Assembly: GCA_964592405.1 (NCBI GenBank)
Contig: CAZQBY010000001.1
Location: 18,459-82,458, forward strand
Length of the DNA stretch: 64,000 bases
Direction: 5' to 3'
Source of the DNA: CAZQBY01 sp964592405 [NCBI: uncultured archaeon]
Lineage (GTDB): Archaea; Altiarchaeota; Altiarchaeia; JAFGQM01
Shown here: positions 17,491 through 26,336 of the stretch, in pieces
Position numbering within the stretch: position 1 is the stretch's first letter
Layout of the letters: every line of letters begins with the position of its first letter
Notes under the pieces: generated by a model
Database searches by the model: none
What the model was told of the DNA's origin: nothing
The model's input: only the letters and a program-made list of their open reading frames with translations
Made by a program: the position numbers and the translations under genes

Positions 17491-18420
17491 ATGTATGTAT
17501 CATCACCTGCCGATGAGAGCAGGCGTCAGGCTAGGTTGATAGTCAACATGGTGCTAGTGGTGTTCCTCCTGATAGGCCTGCTTCTGATGTTACAGTACTT
17601 TCATTTTCTATATCTTAGGGATATCCCGCTGATAGGCAACTGGCTCATGGATGTCTATGAGAGGGTCTTTGGCGTTCCCAAGGTCCTGATACTCCACGGT
17701 GACGACTCCATAGGCAACTGGGAGGAGCTCCGCTCCCAGCTCTCAAAGAGGCTGATATTCTATTCGGAGGACGTCGATGTCAGGAAGTTCAGCGCCGGCA
17801 TGGGCCAGAAATTAAAGGAATACGGCCTTGTGATAGTTGAGGATGCCAAGCGTTTGGACAAGGACAAACTGATAAATCTCGACGACTATGTAAGAAGTGG
17901 CGGAAATCTCATCTGGGTTGGTGATGCCGGAACCATAGGATATGTGGAGTATGAGGACAGAGTATTGGCTAACCAGACCGGCTGGACCAGGAATATAGTT
18001 TGTATAGATGAGAAGACACTTGCTGCCTGCTCCTGCAAGACTGTCCGGGCAAACTCTACATGTAAGTTTCTGCCGGATGAAGCCGAACAGGTGAGAGTGG
18101 ATTTCTCGGCAACCTTGGGCGTGGACTTCTCAAGGAATGTCATTGGTGACAATCCTATCCTGGAGATAGTTGACAGGTCCAACTGGGCTGTTATGGGAAT
18201 CCGTTTGACATTTCCCCTCTCCGGAACCAACAAGATAACCAAAGTTGCCAACTCTTATGATTCCTCACTGGTGGCTAATGTGAAGCTGGGGGAGGATACA
18301 TACCCCGGCATTGTTATAAATGACCAGCCCGGGGTCTGGGGATCAGTAATATACTTTGCCTATCCACCAGAGAAAACCATGGAAATCCTCCTGCCTATTG
18401 TAGAAAGACTCAGATATTGA
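17491..18420 (+). CDS. Membrane-anchored protein with glutamine-amidotransferase-like fold, unknown function
   Basis: 309 residues. One membrane helix lies at about 15-45 (LIVNMVLVVFLLIGLLLMLQ). The rest is a soluble domain: VLILHGDDS, then VDVRKFSAGMGQKLKEYGLV, VIVEDAKRLDKDKLINLDDY, VRSGGNLIWVGDAGTIG. This resembles the alpha/beta class I GATase / ThuA-like fold used for sensing in prokaryotic surface proteins. A catalytic Cys nucleophile elbow is not evident. A cysteine pair (CSCKTV) and SNWAVMGIRLTFPLSG follow. No specific function assigned. Confidence 0.75.
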   Translation: MYVSSPADESRRQARLIVNMVLVVFLLIGLLLMLQYFHFLYLRDIPLIGNWLMDVYERVFGVPKVLILHGDDSIGNWEELRSQLSKRLIFYSEDVDVRKFSAGMGQKLKEYGLVIVEDAKRLDKDKLINLDDYVRSGGNLIWVGDAGTIGYVEYEDRVLANQTGWTRNIVCIDEKTLAACSCKTVRANSTCKFLPDEAEQVRVDFSATLGVDFSRNVIGDNPILEIVDRSNWAVMGIRLTFPLSGTNKITKVANSYDSSLVANVKLGEDTYPGIVINDQPGVWGSVIYFAYPPEKTMEILLPIVERLRY

Positions 18421-18485
18421 GAAAGCTCGCCAAGGCAGAAACCAATCCGGATTTATATTCAAATCATCATAAATAATCACTAGAA

Positions 18486-18833
18486 ATGAAAGACCTTAAT
18501 TATGTAATTGGAAGACTACAGGGTCTAAACGATCTTGTCAAGATATTAAAAGATCTGATAAACAAGAAGGGCGCTGCAGATTCCGAGATAGTAGCTGTCA
18601 TAACAAACCATATATCTGACCAGCTTGCCTCAATACTCGCTGAGTTTGATAATCTCAGGGTGGAGGAACATCATAAGGAGGCCCTCACTGAGATAAAGGA
18701 TAAGCATATCCGGGCGCAGGCATCAGAACCTGCTTCTTCTGGCGATGTGGCGAAACCCCAGCAACAGCTCGATAAGCACGAGAAAACCGTTGATGAGCTC
18801 CTGAGGGATCTGGAATCGCTTAAATCGAAATAA
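18486..18833 (+). CDS. Small coiled-coil protein, unknown function
   Basis: 115 residues, almost entirely helical and charged (LVKILKDLINKKGAADSEIV; LDKHEKTVDELLRDLESL). No Cys or membrane segment. It lies between two membrane-protein genes on the same strand (spacers 65 and 20 nt), so it may be a cytosolic partner of them. Confidence 0.68.
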   Translation: MKDLNYVIGRLQGLNDLVKILKDLINKKGAADSEIVAVITNHISDQLASILAEFDNLRVEEHHKEALTEIKDKHIRAQASEPASSGDVAKPQQQLDKHEKTVDELLRDLESLKSK

Positions 18834-18853
18834 TCTCAAATGCGTGAGAACAC

Positions 18854-19513
18854 ATGGCAAGTGGTTCCTGGACGTCAATACCGGACACTGGAAGTATAGC
18901 TGCTCCGGCACCGGACATCAGCACAATACTGCTGGCTGTAGCTCCATTCATAATATTCCTGCTGGTTCTCTGGTGGGGCTCAAGGAAGAAGGCCAGAAAG
19001 AAAATAACTATAGAGATGGCCTATAATCTGATAGCCCTTCAGCTTCTGGTTTTTCTGTTTTTGCCACTATGTGAGCTACCATTCGAGTGCGGTGTGTGGG
19101 CACTGATACCCATTGCAATGTTCGCTGGATTGGTAGCTTTTGTCTATTATCGCATGTCAAAGGAGGCCCAGCATCATATGCGCGTCATAAAGGCTATCCA
19201 GGAGGGGCACATAGGGTATGCTGAGGTTCTCCAGGGCCAAATTGAAGAAGAGATCGCCGAAGCCGAGAGGAAGGCTGGGAGCACTGGGAGTGGAGAGGGC
19301 ACAGAAAAGACAATGGCCAAAGAGCCGGAGGGAACTGCAGGGGAGAGAAAAAAACCTGCAACGGAGGAAATACCAGATGATGGCCCCGAGATTTCCCGGG
19401 AGCACCCGGAGCACAAAAAGATAGAGCGCATAATACTCAAAGTCCTAAAGAAGAAGGGCGCTATAAGGAAGAGTACCACGTCAAAGAAATCCAGAAAGAA
19501 ATCTGGGAAATAA
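18854..19513 (+). CDS. Membrane protein with long charged cytoplasmic tail, unknown function
   Basis: 219 residues. Three hydrophobic segments lie at about 25-45, 58-75 and 80-97 (IIFLLVLWWGSRKKARKK; LVFLFLPLCELPFECGVW; LIPIAMFAGLVAFVYYRM). From about residue 105 a Lys/Glu-rich tail begins with a helix (AQHHMRVIKAIQEGHIGYAE) and ends in a poly-basic stretch. It is convergent with the decarboxylase gene (16-nt gap). No family recognised. Confidence 0.7.
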   Translation: MASGSWTSIPDTGSIAAPAPDISTILLAVAPFIIFLLVLWWGSRKKARKKITIEMAYNLIALQLLVFLFLPLCELPFECGVWALIPIAMFAGLVAFVYYRMSKEAQHHMRVIKAIQEGHIGYAEVLQGQIEEEIAEAERKAGSTGSGEGTEKTMAKEPEGTAGERKKPATEEIPDDGPEISREHPEHKKIERIILKVLKKKGAIRKSTTSKKSRKKSGK

Positions 19514-19529
19514 CCCGCAAGTCTTATCA

Positions 19530-20600
19530 TCAGTCCACAATATAGGTTTTTATCTTGCCCCCACTGCTGAAATTCGATGAGATGTTATATGCCCCTGCCT
19601 TGTCAAATACTATTATATCACCCTCGGAGACTTCTGGCAGTTTGACACTTGGATTGAAGACATCCAGATTGCATAGTGACGAGCCAAGGATACGATAGAT
19701 TTTTTTCCTCTCTCCCAAACTCCTGCCGGGAACTCTGCAGGGCAGAATAAGCCCGGCTATTATTGTATCTATATGCACATCATAAACCGAGCAGTTCACA
19801 ACAACGTCCTGTCCGTCAACCAGTTCCACCCTTGCAACAAGGCTGCAGGCCGGGCCCACTATAAATCTGCCCGGTTCGGCAATCAACCTCTTTTTCCCAA
19901 ATCTTTTTATGCCTCTTTTTATTTCATCAATTACCTTTTTGCATCCATGACCGGTATAGTCCACGGGCAAGCCGCCACCTATGTCAATTGTATCCACATC
20001 TATTTTTGCATCAATCGCCAAGAGCTCTTCGAACTTGGATCGCCACATCATTGGATCGTCCATCTGTGATGAAGAATGATGCAGAATACCGCTCTCTATG
20101 CCACGCGCTTTACATCTCTCCACAAGTTCATTTACCTCCCCGATATCAAAGCCCGGAACATAATCCCCGGCGTATCTGTTATCGGCAGGTTTGGCCATAA
20201 TGCGCAACAGAAGACTAAAACCTCGGCCAATCTCCTCTATTATATTATCAAAGGCCTTCCTGCTCTCTACAACAAAGTTTTTACATCCCAGCCCGATCAG
20301 CCTCTTGACGCGCTCCTTTGTCAATGCCCGCTCATAATGATAAATCCTTTCTGGTCTGATCCCCATGGACATCAGCAGGAGAAATTCCTCCTGACCTGCG
20401 GTCGAGAACCCTGTTCCAAAATCACGAAGCTCATGTAGTATTACCTGCTCAGGGTTTGTTTTGACAGAATAAAACACCTCCAGCCCCATATCTCTCAGAA
20501 CTCCAAGTTGCTTTTGAAGGACCGATCTGGAACATATTATGAAAGGCTCTTTGGACCCTAAGAGATACTCAGGAATCTCAATCATACTACCTCCTCTCAA
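19530..20600 (-). CDS. PLP-dependent ornithine/lysine/diaminopimelate decarboxylase (fold type III)
   Basis: 356 residues, somewhat shorter than bacterial LysA. The PLP lysine is in FYSVKTNPE. HYERALTKERV, FVVESRKAF, HHSSSQ, TIDIGGGLPVDYTG (phosphate-binding Gly loop) and IAEPGRFIVG are typical of the eukaryotic-type ODC/DAPDC barrel. SSLCNLDVF carries the Cys of the opposite active-site subunit. The frame overlaps the end of the deoxyhypusine synthase gene by four bases, so polyamine formation for hypusine or related amines is the likely role. The substrate cannot be fixed by eye. Confidence 0.88.
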   Translation of the reverse strand: MRGGSMIEIPEYLLGSKEPFIICSRSVLQKQLGVLRDMGLEVFYSVKTNPEQVILHELRDFGTGFSTAGQEEFLLLMSMGIRPERIYHYERALTKERVKRLIGLGCKNFVVESRKAFDNIIEEIGRGFSLLLRIMAKPADNRYAGDYVPGFDIGEVNELVERCKARGIESGILHHSSSQMDDPMMWRSKFEELLAIDAKIDVDTIDIGGGLPVDYTGHGCKKVIDEIKRGIKRFGKKRLIAEPGRFIVGPACSLVARVELVDGQDVVVNCSVYDVHIDTIIAGLILPCRVPGRSLGERKKIYRILGSSLCNLDVFNPSVKLPEVSEGDIIVFDKAGAYNISSNFSSGGKIKTYIVD

Positions 20601-21520
20601 AGTTGGTCAAGCACATAGCTCATGACAAGCGGGAAGAGGATGCTGGCATCGCCATGGACAGTTACAACATCGCCGGAGGATTTTATCTTTCCCCAAGATT
20701 TTGCTTCCTTAGCAGGCGCTCCTGAAAGTGAACCCGAGTATGGGGAGGCAGTGGTTATATATACAGCATAATCAACCCCACCATTGGTGAGGTTGGCCAG
20801 TATGGCATGGTGCTTTGAGACCCCGCCACCCAGCACAATCAGGCCTATCTGCTCTTTGGGTGAAGCCTCCAAGGCGATGTTCTTTAGGTCCTTGACCACA
20901 TCTATCTGGAAATCAATGCTGTTCCGCATGTCCTGAAGCTGAAAACCGAAGCTGCCGTCTGTTATGGCGGGGCAGTAGATAGGAACCTTATTTCTGTGGG
21001 CCTGATACAGGATAGAATCATTGTCTTCACAATATCTGCCCAGCCCGCGGATTAGCTCCGATGGCGTTATTGCACAGCCCGGTTTTATTATTTCCTTCAG
21101 GGCTGCCTTGAGTGTTTTCTCGAACAGGAGGTAATCGTCTGACCGAATCAGTATATTGCCTATGCGGTTTATTCCCTTATGGCACAGAGTTGCGTCATCC
21201 TCTTCAAAGCTTCCAACAAAAAACTTGCCCTTGTGGGCCTTGATAAAATCTTCCTCGATGCTGCCCACAGTTGTAACGACAACATGCACGAGACCTTTCC
21301 TGATAATCTGAGCAAAGAATCCTCTCAGACCGGAGGATACCATGTTTGAAGTGAAGCTCAGGAATATTCTGGCCCCCTCTCTTTTCATCTTCAGGATTAT
21401 ATCCCCTGCCTTCTTTAGCTCTGAGGCCTGGTAACCTACAGAACCCAGCTCCTCAAGTAGCTGTGAGGCGGAGATGCCTCTCTTCCATTTAAAATCTTCT
21501 ACAGGAACAGAGAAATCCAT
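20597..21520 (-). CDS. dys: Deoxyhypusine synthase
   Basis: 307 residues. Family text includes FLSFTSNMVSSGLRGFFAQI, VVVTTVGSIEEDFIK, LGRYCEDNDSILYQAHRNKV, PIYCPAITDGSFGFQL and VLGGGVSKHHAILA. The catalytic lysine is Lys278 in KSWGKIK. The enzyme transfers aminobutyl from spermidine, or an analogous polyamine, to a lysine of aIF5A. It overlaps the PLP decarboxylase gene, suggesting that amine supply and aIF5A modification are made together. Confidence 0.95.
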   Translation of the reverse strand: MDFSVPVEDFKWKRGISASQLLEELGSVGYQASELKKAGDIILKMKREGARIFLSFTSNMVSSGLRGFFAQIIRKGLVHVVVTTVGSIEEDFIKAHKGKFFVGSFEEDDATLCHKGINRIGNILIRSDDYLLFEKTLKAALKEIIKPGCAITPSELIRGLGRYCEDNDSILYQAHRNKVPIYCPAITDGSFGFQLQDMRNSIDFQIDVVKDLKNIALEASPKEQIGLIVLGGGVSKHHAILANLTNGGVDYAVYITTASPYSGSLSGAPAKEAKSWGKIKSSGDVVTVHGDASILFPLVMSYVLDQL

Positions 21521-21553
21521 CGTTATTTTTCTAATTCCAGGCTTTAAAACCGT

Positions 21554-21916
21554 GTGAAATTAGTCAACAAGACGCGGAAAACCACAATCTCCGAGGATGC
21601 CAAGGAGGCACGGAGCTTTCTTGCGCGCATAAGGGGACTTATGCTCACCAAGAAGCCGCAGACCCTAGTCCTCGTCTGTCCGCACCAGTCTGTGGAGACC
21701 TCATCTGTCCATATGTGGCTCATGAGGCAGCCCATAGATATCATCTGGCTGGATGACAGACTGGAGGTGGTAGACATCTATGAAGATGCCAGGCCGTGGG
21801 CTCTCAGGATTTTCAGGCCGAAATCTCCTGCCAGATACGTCGTGGAGTGTCCAGTAGGGACTATAAGGCGCACAAAGACAAAGGAGGGTGATGCTTTTTC
21901 TTTTTCAAAGGCCTAA
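21554..21916 (+). CDS. DUF192 family protein
   Basis: 120 residues from a GTG start. DUF192/COG1430 signatures are FLARIRGLMLTKKPQTLVLV, SVHMWLMRQPIDIIWLD and YVVECPVGTI. Members are small beta-barrel proteins of unknown function, often secreted in bacteria but here without a signal peptide. The stop lies 4 nt before the prs start. Confidence 0.85.
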   Translation: MKLVNKTRKTTISEDAKEARSFLARIRGLMLTKKPQTLVLVCPHQSVETSSVHMWLMRQPIDIIWLDDRLEVVDIYEDARPWALRIFRPKSPARYVVECPVGTIRRTKTKEGDAFSFSKA

Positions 21917-21920
21917 ACTT

Positions 21921-22769
21921 ATGATGCTCATTTTCCACAACCAAAAATCGGCACCCCTCACCAAAGAAGTTGCTGGTGGCATGGGGGCGGATCTTGGTCA
22001 AATCGAGAAAAAGGTCTTTCCCGACGGTGAGATTTACATCCGCCTGCTGACACCAGTCAGGGGCAGGAGAGTTGTCCTCGTCCACACGACCAAGGACAAC
22101 GATGATCTGGTGGAGCTCATTCTAGTTCTCTCGGCGCTTAGAGACAATGGCGCCTCTCACATAACATGTATAGTCCCCCACCTAGTCTACCAGAGACAGG
22201 ATGAAGCCTTTAAGGATGGGGAGGCGGTCAGTGCGCGGGTCTTCCTCAGGATTATAGATGAGTTTGCTGATGAGATAATTACAGTCAATGCCCACTTCTT
22301 AAAAACTGCGGGCAGGGCGAAGTTTGGTGGAGTGGAGGTCACAAATCTGGACGCATTTCCTCTCCTAGGCAGGCGCTTCAGGGGGAGGGTTCAGAGAATA
22401 TTTTCTCCAGACGAAGGATCCCTAGATTATGCTGCAGCTGCTGCTAGAGAGATTGGCTGCCCATATGATCATCTGGTCAAAAAGCGCATCGATGGAACGA
22501 CTGTAGAAATACAGCCAAAGGAGTTGGATGTCAGGGGTTTGGAGGTCTTAATCCTAGACGATATCATAGCCACTGGCGGAACCATGAAAGAGGCGGCTGA
22601 GATGCTCAGATCGCAGGGAGCCAGAAAGGTGTATCTTGCTTGTGTTCATGGGATTTTTGCAAAGGGTCTGGGTATGTTCAAGGATATGGAGGTTGTTTGC
22701 ACGGATTCCCTCCCAACAGGTGTCAGCAGGGTATCACTTGCACCCATTATTCTAAAGGCACTCAAATGA
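21921..22769 (+). CDS. prs: Ribose-phosphate pyrophosphokinase
   Basis: 282 residues from the ATG at 21921 (MMLIFHNQKSAPLTKEVA). An upstream ATG at 21888 would overlap the DUF192 gene by 29 nt and adds a non-family N-terminus, so I reject it. Motifs: KVFPDGEIYIRL, LVYQRQDEAFKDGE, SPDEGSLDYA and the PRPP loop VLILDDIIATGGTMKEA. It makes PRPP from ribose 5-phosphate and ATP for nucleotide, His and methanopterin synthesis. Its 3' end overlaps the valS 3' end by 18 bp. Confidence 0.95.
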   Translation: MMLIFHNQKSAPLTKEVAGGMGADLGQIEKKVFPDGEIYIRLLTPVRGRRVVLVHTTKDNDDLVELILVLSALRDNGASHITCIVPHLVYQRQDEAFKDGEAVSARVFLRIIDEFADEIITVNAHFLKTAGRAKFGGVEVTNLDAFPLLGRRFRGRVQRIFSPDEGSLDYAAAAAREIGCPYDHLVKKRIDGTTVEIQPKELDVRGLEVLILDDIIATGGTMKEAAEMLRSQGARKVYLACVHGIFAKGLGMFKDMEVVCTDSLPTGVSRVSLAPIILKALK

Positions 22770-25148
22770 GAATCTCAGCTCCTTACCCCTCCTGATCTCA
22801 AGGCTTTTAATCCTGCCAGTCCCTCTTATATCCTCTTCTATTCTCTCCACAGCCCTGGTATCCGGAGCCTCTATTACAACTCTCTTGAGCTCTGCGCCTA
22901 GGGACAAGTTGTTGTCGCTCTTATATTTGCGAATCTCATCTATTATCCTGACCAGCAACTCCCCGTCCCTCTCAGCATCCTTGTCAATAAGGTGTTTGTC
23001 GACATTTGGGAACTCCGTCAGGTGGACAGATCTCTGTTTGAATATCTGTGTATATATCTCCTCTGATATGTGCGGGGTTATGGGTGCCAGGAGGCGGAGG
23101 ATGTTCTCAAGGACATAACTCAGCGTATACTGTGCCATATACCTGGATTCATCACCATATATCTCAGGCTTGTATAGACGGTGCTTGACGATCTCCAGAT
23201 AATAATCTGCAAAGTCATGCCAGACAAAACTCCGTATCTCCTGCAGGGGTATGTTGAAGATATAATTCTCAAAGCACTCTGTTGTTGTTTTTATTACAGA
23301 CTGAAGTCTTGAGAGTATCCATCTGTCCGGAGGCCTTAAACCCTCAAGCGAACTGTCCTGTGAGTAGCCCTTCAGATGGTTTTCTATGAAGCGCGATATG
23401 TTCCACAGCTTTGTCAGAAACCTATTGGAGTGCTCACATTCATCCCAGGAGAATGGATAGTCTTCACCAAGTGAGCCAGCTGCGGCCCACTGCCTTATCG
23501 CATCTGCCGGATACCGCCCCAGAACATCCTCCGGCTCGATGACATTTCCTAAAGACTTGCTCATTTTCTTACCATCCGGCCCGGCCACCATACCATTTAT
23601 CATCAAATCCCTGAAGCAGGGCTGTCCGGTCAGCATAAGGTTTCTGAATATTGTATAGAAAGCCCATGTCCTGATTATCTCATATCCTTGGGGACGCAGG
23701 CTTACTGGGTAGGTTTTCTTGAAGAACCCATCATCTTCCCCCCATTTTGTGATGATCAGCGGAGTAATAGATGAATCTATCCAGCAGTCACACACGTCTT
23801 GGTCCCCCATTGCCTTACCACCACATCCACACTTTTTAACTGTCCCCCGTGGATCTACCGGCAGTTCCTCCTCTTCGGCAGGAATTACCTTGCCACAGCT
23901 TTCGCAGATCCAGAACGGAATTGGAGTCCCAAAGACTCTCTGTCTGGAGATTATCCAGTCCCAGTCCATGGAATCAGACCAGTCTTCCAGTCTGCCGAGC
24001 ATGTAACTAGGATACCATTTCATACTACGGGCTGCCTTCTTTATATCAGGTAGAAATTCCTTGACTTTGATGAACCACTGTTCCATTGGAAGCAGTTCTA
24101 TGGGCGTATTACATGATGATCTCTCTGTATGGCACAGGACGTTATGGGAAAATTCCTCAACCTTTCTTATTCTACCGGCTTTCTCCAGCTCAGAGACTAT
24201 GGATTCCCTCGCCTCATCTATATGCATGCCTCTGAAATCTCCAGCTACCTCGGCCATTTTTCCATCCGGCTCCACAGCTACCACTACCGGTAGCTTGTAT
24301 TTTTTCTGCCATCTGATGTCCTGTTCATCACCAAAGGTACAGAGATAAACTACACCTGTTCCAAATTCCATATCCACACTCTCATCAGCTATTATCGGAA
24401 CCTTCTGGCCGAAGATAGGCATTACTGCTCTCCTGCCGATGAAGCTCTTATAGCGTTTATCATCCGGATGAACAAACACTGCAACGCATGCAGGCATCAT
24501 CTCCGGCCGTGTGGTGGCGATTGTTATTCTGTGTTTATCCTCGACATCCACGTCTATGTAGTATAGCTTACCGGACCTGTTTATGTAGCCAACCTCGGCC
24601 TTGGCAAGGGCCGTGCCACACTTCCAGCACCACAGGATTGGATGTTTGGCTCTGTACAACAACCCTTTCCTGTAGAACTCCAGGAGAGTCTTCTGGACGC
24701 GTGCCTTGTAGGAGTCCTCCATGGTCCTGTAGCTGTATGACCAGTCGGTACTATATCCCAACGAGTCAAACTGGCTCTTCATGCGCGCTATAGCCTTTTC
24801 AGTCCACTTTCTACATGCCTGGAGGAATTTATCACGCTCCTGTTTTTCGACCCCGGCTTTCTTCTCGACTGCCAGCTCTGTTGGCAATCCATGACAGTCA
24901 AACCCCTGTGGCAGGAGGACACTGTGCCCGGTCATGCGCTTGTAGCGCGCGATTATGTCTATCCAGACGTGGTTATAAACATGGCCAAGATGCAGGCTGC
25001 CTGATGTAAAAGGAGGCGGAGTATCCATGGAGTAGACCGGCCGGTCGTCCAGCCGAAACTTGTACAGGCCCTCCTTGGCCCACTGCTGTTGCCATTTTCT
25101 TTCTATTTCGGGGCTGAATCTCTTAGGAAGCATTGTTTTGAGAAGCAC
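22752..25148 (-). CDS. valS: Valine--tRNA ligase
   Basis: 798 residues. HLGH lies at 53-56 (SGSLHLGHVYNH). The editing domain has TIATTRPEMMPACVAVFVHP. KMSKS lies at 528-532 (GKKMSKSLGN). A zinc-ribbon WCWKCGTAL and a second CESCGK ... CGCGGKA are present. The C-terminal coiled coil of bacterial ValRS is absent, as expected in archaea. The start overlaps the HAD gene by 26 nt; a later ATG at 25133 (MLPKRFSPEI) would reduce the overlap and is equally likely. Confidence 0.97.
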   Translation of the reverse strand: MLLKTMLPKRFSPEIERKWQQQWAKEGLYKFRLDDRPVYSMDTPPPFTSGSLHLGHVYNHVWIDIIARYKRMTGHSVLLPQGFDCHGLPTELAVEKKAGVEKQERDKFLQACRKWTEKAIARMKSQFDSLGYSTDWSYSYRTMEDSYKARVQKTLLEFYRKGLLYRAKHPILWCWKCGTALAKAEVGYINRSGKLYYIDVDVEDKHRITIATTRPEMMPACVAVFVHPDDKRYKSFIGRRAVMPIFGQKVPIIADESVDMEFGTGVVYLCTFGDEQDIRWQKKYKLPVVVAVEPDGKMAEVAGDFRGMHIDEARESIVSELEKAGRIRKVEEFSHNVLCHTERSSCNTPIELLPMEQWFIKVKEFLPDIKKAARSMKWYPSYMLGRLEDWSDSMDWDWIISRQRVFGTPIPFWICESCGKVIPAEEEELPVDPRGTVKKCGCGGKAMGDQDVCDCWIDSSITPLIITKWGEDDGFFKKTYPVSLRPQGYEIIRTWAFYTIFRNLMLTGQPCFRDLMINGMVAGPDGKKMSKSLGNVIEPEDVLGRYPADAIRQWAAAGSLGEDYPFSWDECEHSNRFLTKLWNISRFIENHLKGYSQDSSLEGLRPPDRWILSRLQSVIKTTTECFENYIFNIPLQEIRSFVWHDFADYYLEIVKHRLYKPEIYGDESRYMAQYTLSYVLENILRLLAPITPHISEEIYTQIFKQRSVHLTEFPNVDKHLIDKDAERDGELLVRIIDEIRKYKSDNNLSLGAELKRVVIEAPDTRAVERIEEDIRGTGRIKSLEIRRGKELRFSFECL

Positions 25149-25818
25149 CGTTTACTTTGCTGCATTGATTTAAAATATCCTCTCCAAACTCCTCCAGTGT
25201 GTTGAGCAGATAATCGGGCTTTGCCGCTTTTAGCTCCTCTTTATTACATGCTCCGGTTGCAACAGCGACGACCTTCATTCCTGCTGCATGCGCAGCCTCC
25301 ACCCCATACACAGCATCCTCAACGACTAGGCATTCTTCCGGCCTGACGCCAAGTTTTTTCGCTACCAGCAGAAACATTTCTGGATTTGGCTTTGCCATTT
25401 TGACATCATTGCCCGTAACTACTGTATCAAAATACTGCTCCAACCCGAACTGCTTTAAGATGTTGCAGGCCGCATATGGCCGGGATGATGTAGCCAGCCC
25501 AAGCCTGTATCTACCCTTCAGCGATTCCAGAAGTTTCAGGACACCTGGCAGGATTGTCACATCCTTGACCCTTCTTATAAATTCATCTCTGATCCTGTTT
25601 ACCAGAGCGTCTATATCTATCTTGCTTCTGTCTATACCCATCTCCTCCAAAACTGAGATCATTATTTCTGTTGCACGCATGCCAAACTTTCTTCTGACCA
25701 TGTCTTCATCAGGCTGCAGGCCGAGATCCTTCCTCAGAATAGCCAAATAAGTTGCGAGATAGTGCGATGTGGTATCCACTAATGTTCCGTCAAGATCAAA
25801 GATTATAGCCCTTATCAT
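25123..25818 (-). CDS. HAD-superfamily phosphatase (beta-phosphoglucomutase/phosphoglycolate phosphatase-like)
   Basis: 231 residues. HAD motif I is FDLDGTLVDT, motif II lies in LGLATSSRP, and motifs III/IV are KPNPEMFLLVAKKLGV and CLVVEDAVYGVEAAHAAG. The four-helix cap follows motif I (subfamily IA). It likely hydrolyses a small phosphoester; the substrate is unknown. It sits in an overlapping operon DUF1464 - flavoprotein - HAD - valS. Confidence 0.9.
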   Translation of the reverse strand: MIRAIIFDLDGTLVDTTSHYLATYLAILRKDLGLQPDEDMVRRKFGMRATEIMISVLEEMGIDRSKIDIDALVNRIRDEFIRRVKDVTILPGVLKLLESLKGRYRLGLATSSRPYAACNILKQFGLEQYFDTVVTGNDVKMAKPNPEMFLLVAKKLGVRPEECLVVEDAVYGVEAAHAAGMKVVAVATGACNKEELKAAKPDYLLNTLEEFGEDILNQCSKVNGASQNNAS

Positions 25819-26336
25819 TTGAGCTCTTTTAGTATCCTCTCAGGGCTCTCTAGGATTTTTATTCCCTCCTGTTCCAGATATTTTATATTTCTCAGATCCG
25901 CCTTCCTTGGCTTCATATGCACAATGCTTCCCCCCGGTGTCAGGACATCAGGTATTCTGACCTTTCCACCAGTCCAGTCTGTGGGGACCATATAGACCTT
26001 TATACCTGTCTTAAGGGCAAGTGAGACTGCTGTCGTCACCAGATTGTCAGCTATGCCATTGGCCACCTTTGCTACCGTATTGGCAGTGGCCGGCGACACC
26101 ACGACCATGTCATATTGCCTCATGCTCACCTTGCCTGCCTTTGGCGCTGAGTAATTGTTGTCCACCTCAACCTTCCAAGCCTTCCTTATCGCGCGTAACA
26201 GACCATAGCTCTTCAGAACTTCCTCACCCGCCTGCGAGAGGAATACCATTATGTTGTCGTCCATCAGCTGACCCATCACCTCTATTGATTCCTTGAGGAA
26301 TTCACCGGCTCCTGTTATACACCATAGGATGTTCAT
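25815..26336 (-). CDS. Archaeoflavoprotein AfpA / dihydromethanopterin reductase (DmrX)-like flavoprotein
   Basis: 173 residues. PF02441 flavoprotein fold: MNILWCITGAGEFLKES, VVVSPATANTVAKVANGIAD (FMN-binding Ser-Pro-Ala-Thr-Ala-Asn) and VYMVPTDWTGG. Relatives are Archaeoglobus AfpA, an electron-transfer flavoprotein, and DmrX/DmrB, which reduces dihydromethanopterin. With methanopterin genes at 28-33 kb a DmrX-like role is attractive, but this is inference. It overlaps its neighbours by 4 nt on both sides. Confidence 0.83.
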   Translation of the reverse strand: MNILWCITGAGEFLKESIEVMGQLMDDNIMVFLSQAGEEVLKSYGLLRAIRKAWKVEVDNNYSAPKAGKVSMRQYDMVVVSPATANTVAKVANGIADNLVTTAVSLALKTGIKVYMVPTDWTGGKVRIPDVLTPGGSIVHMKPRKADLRNIKYLEQEGIKILESPERILKELK

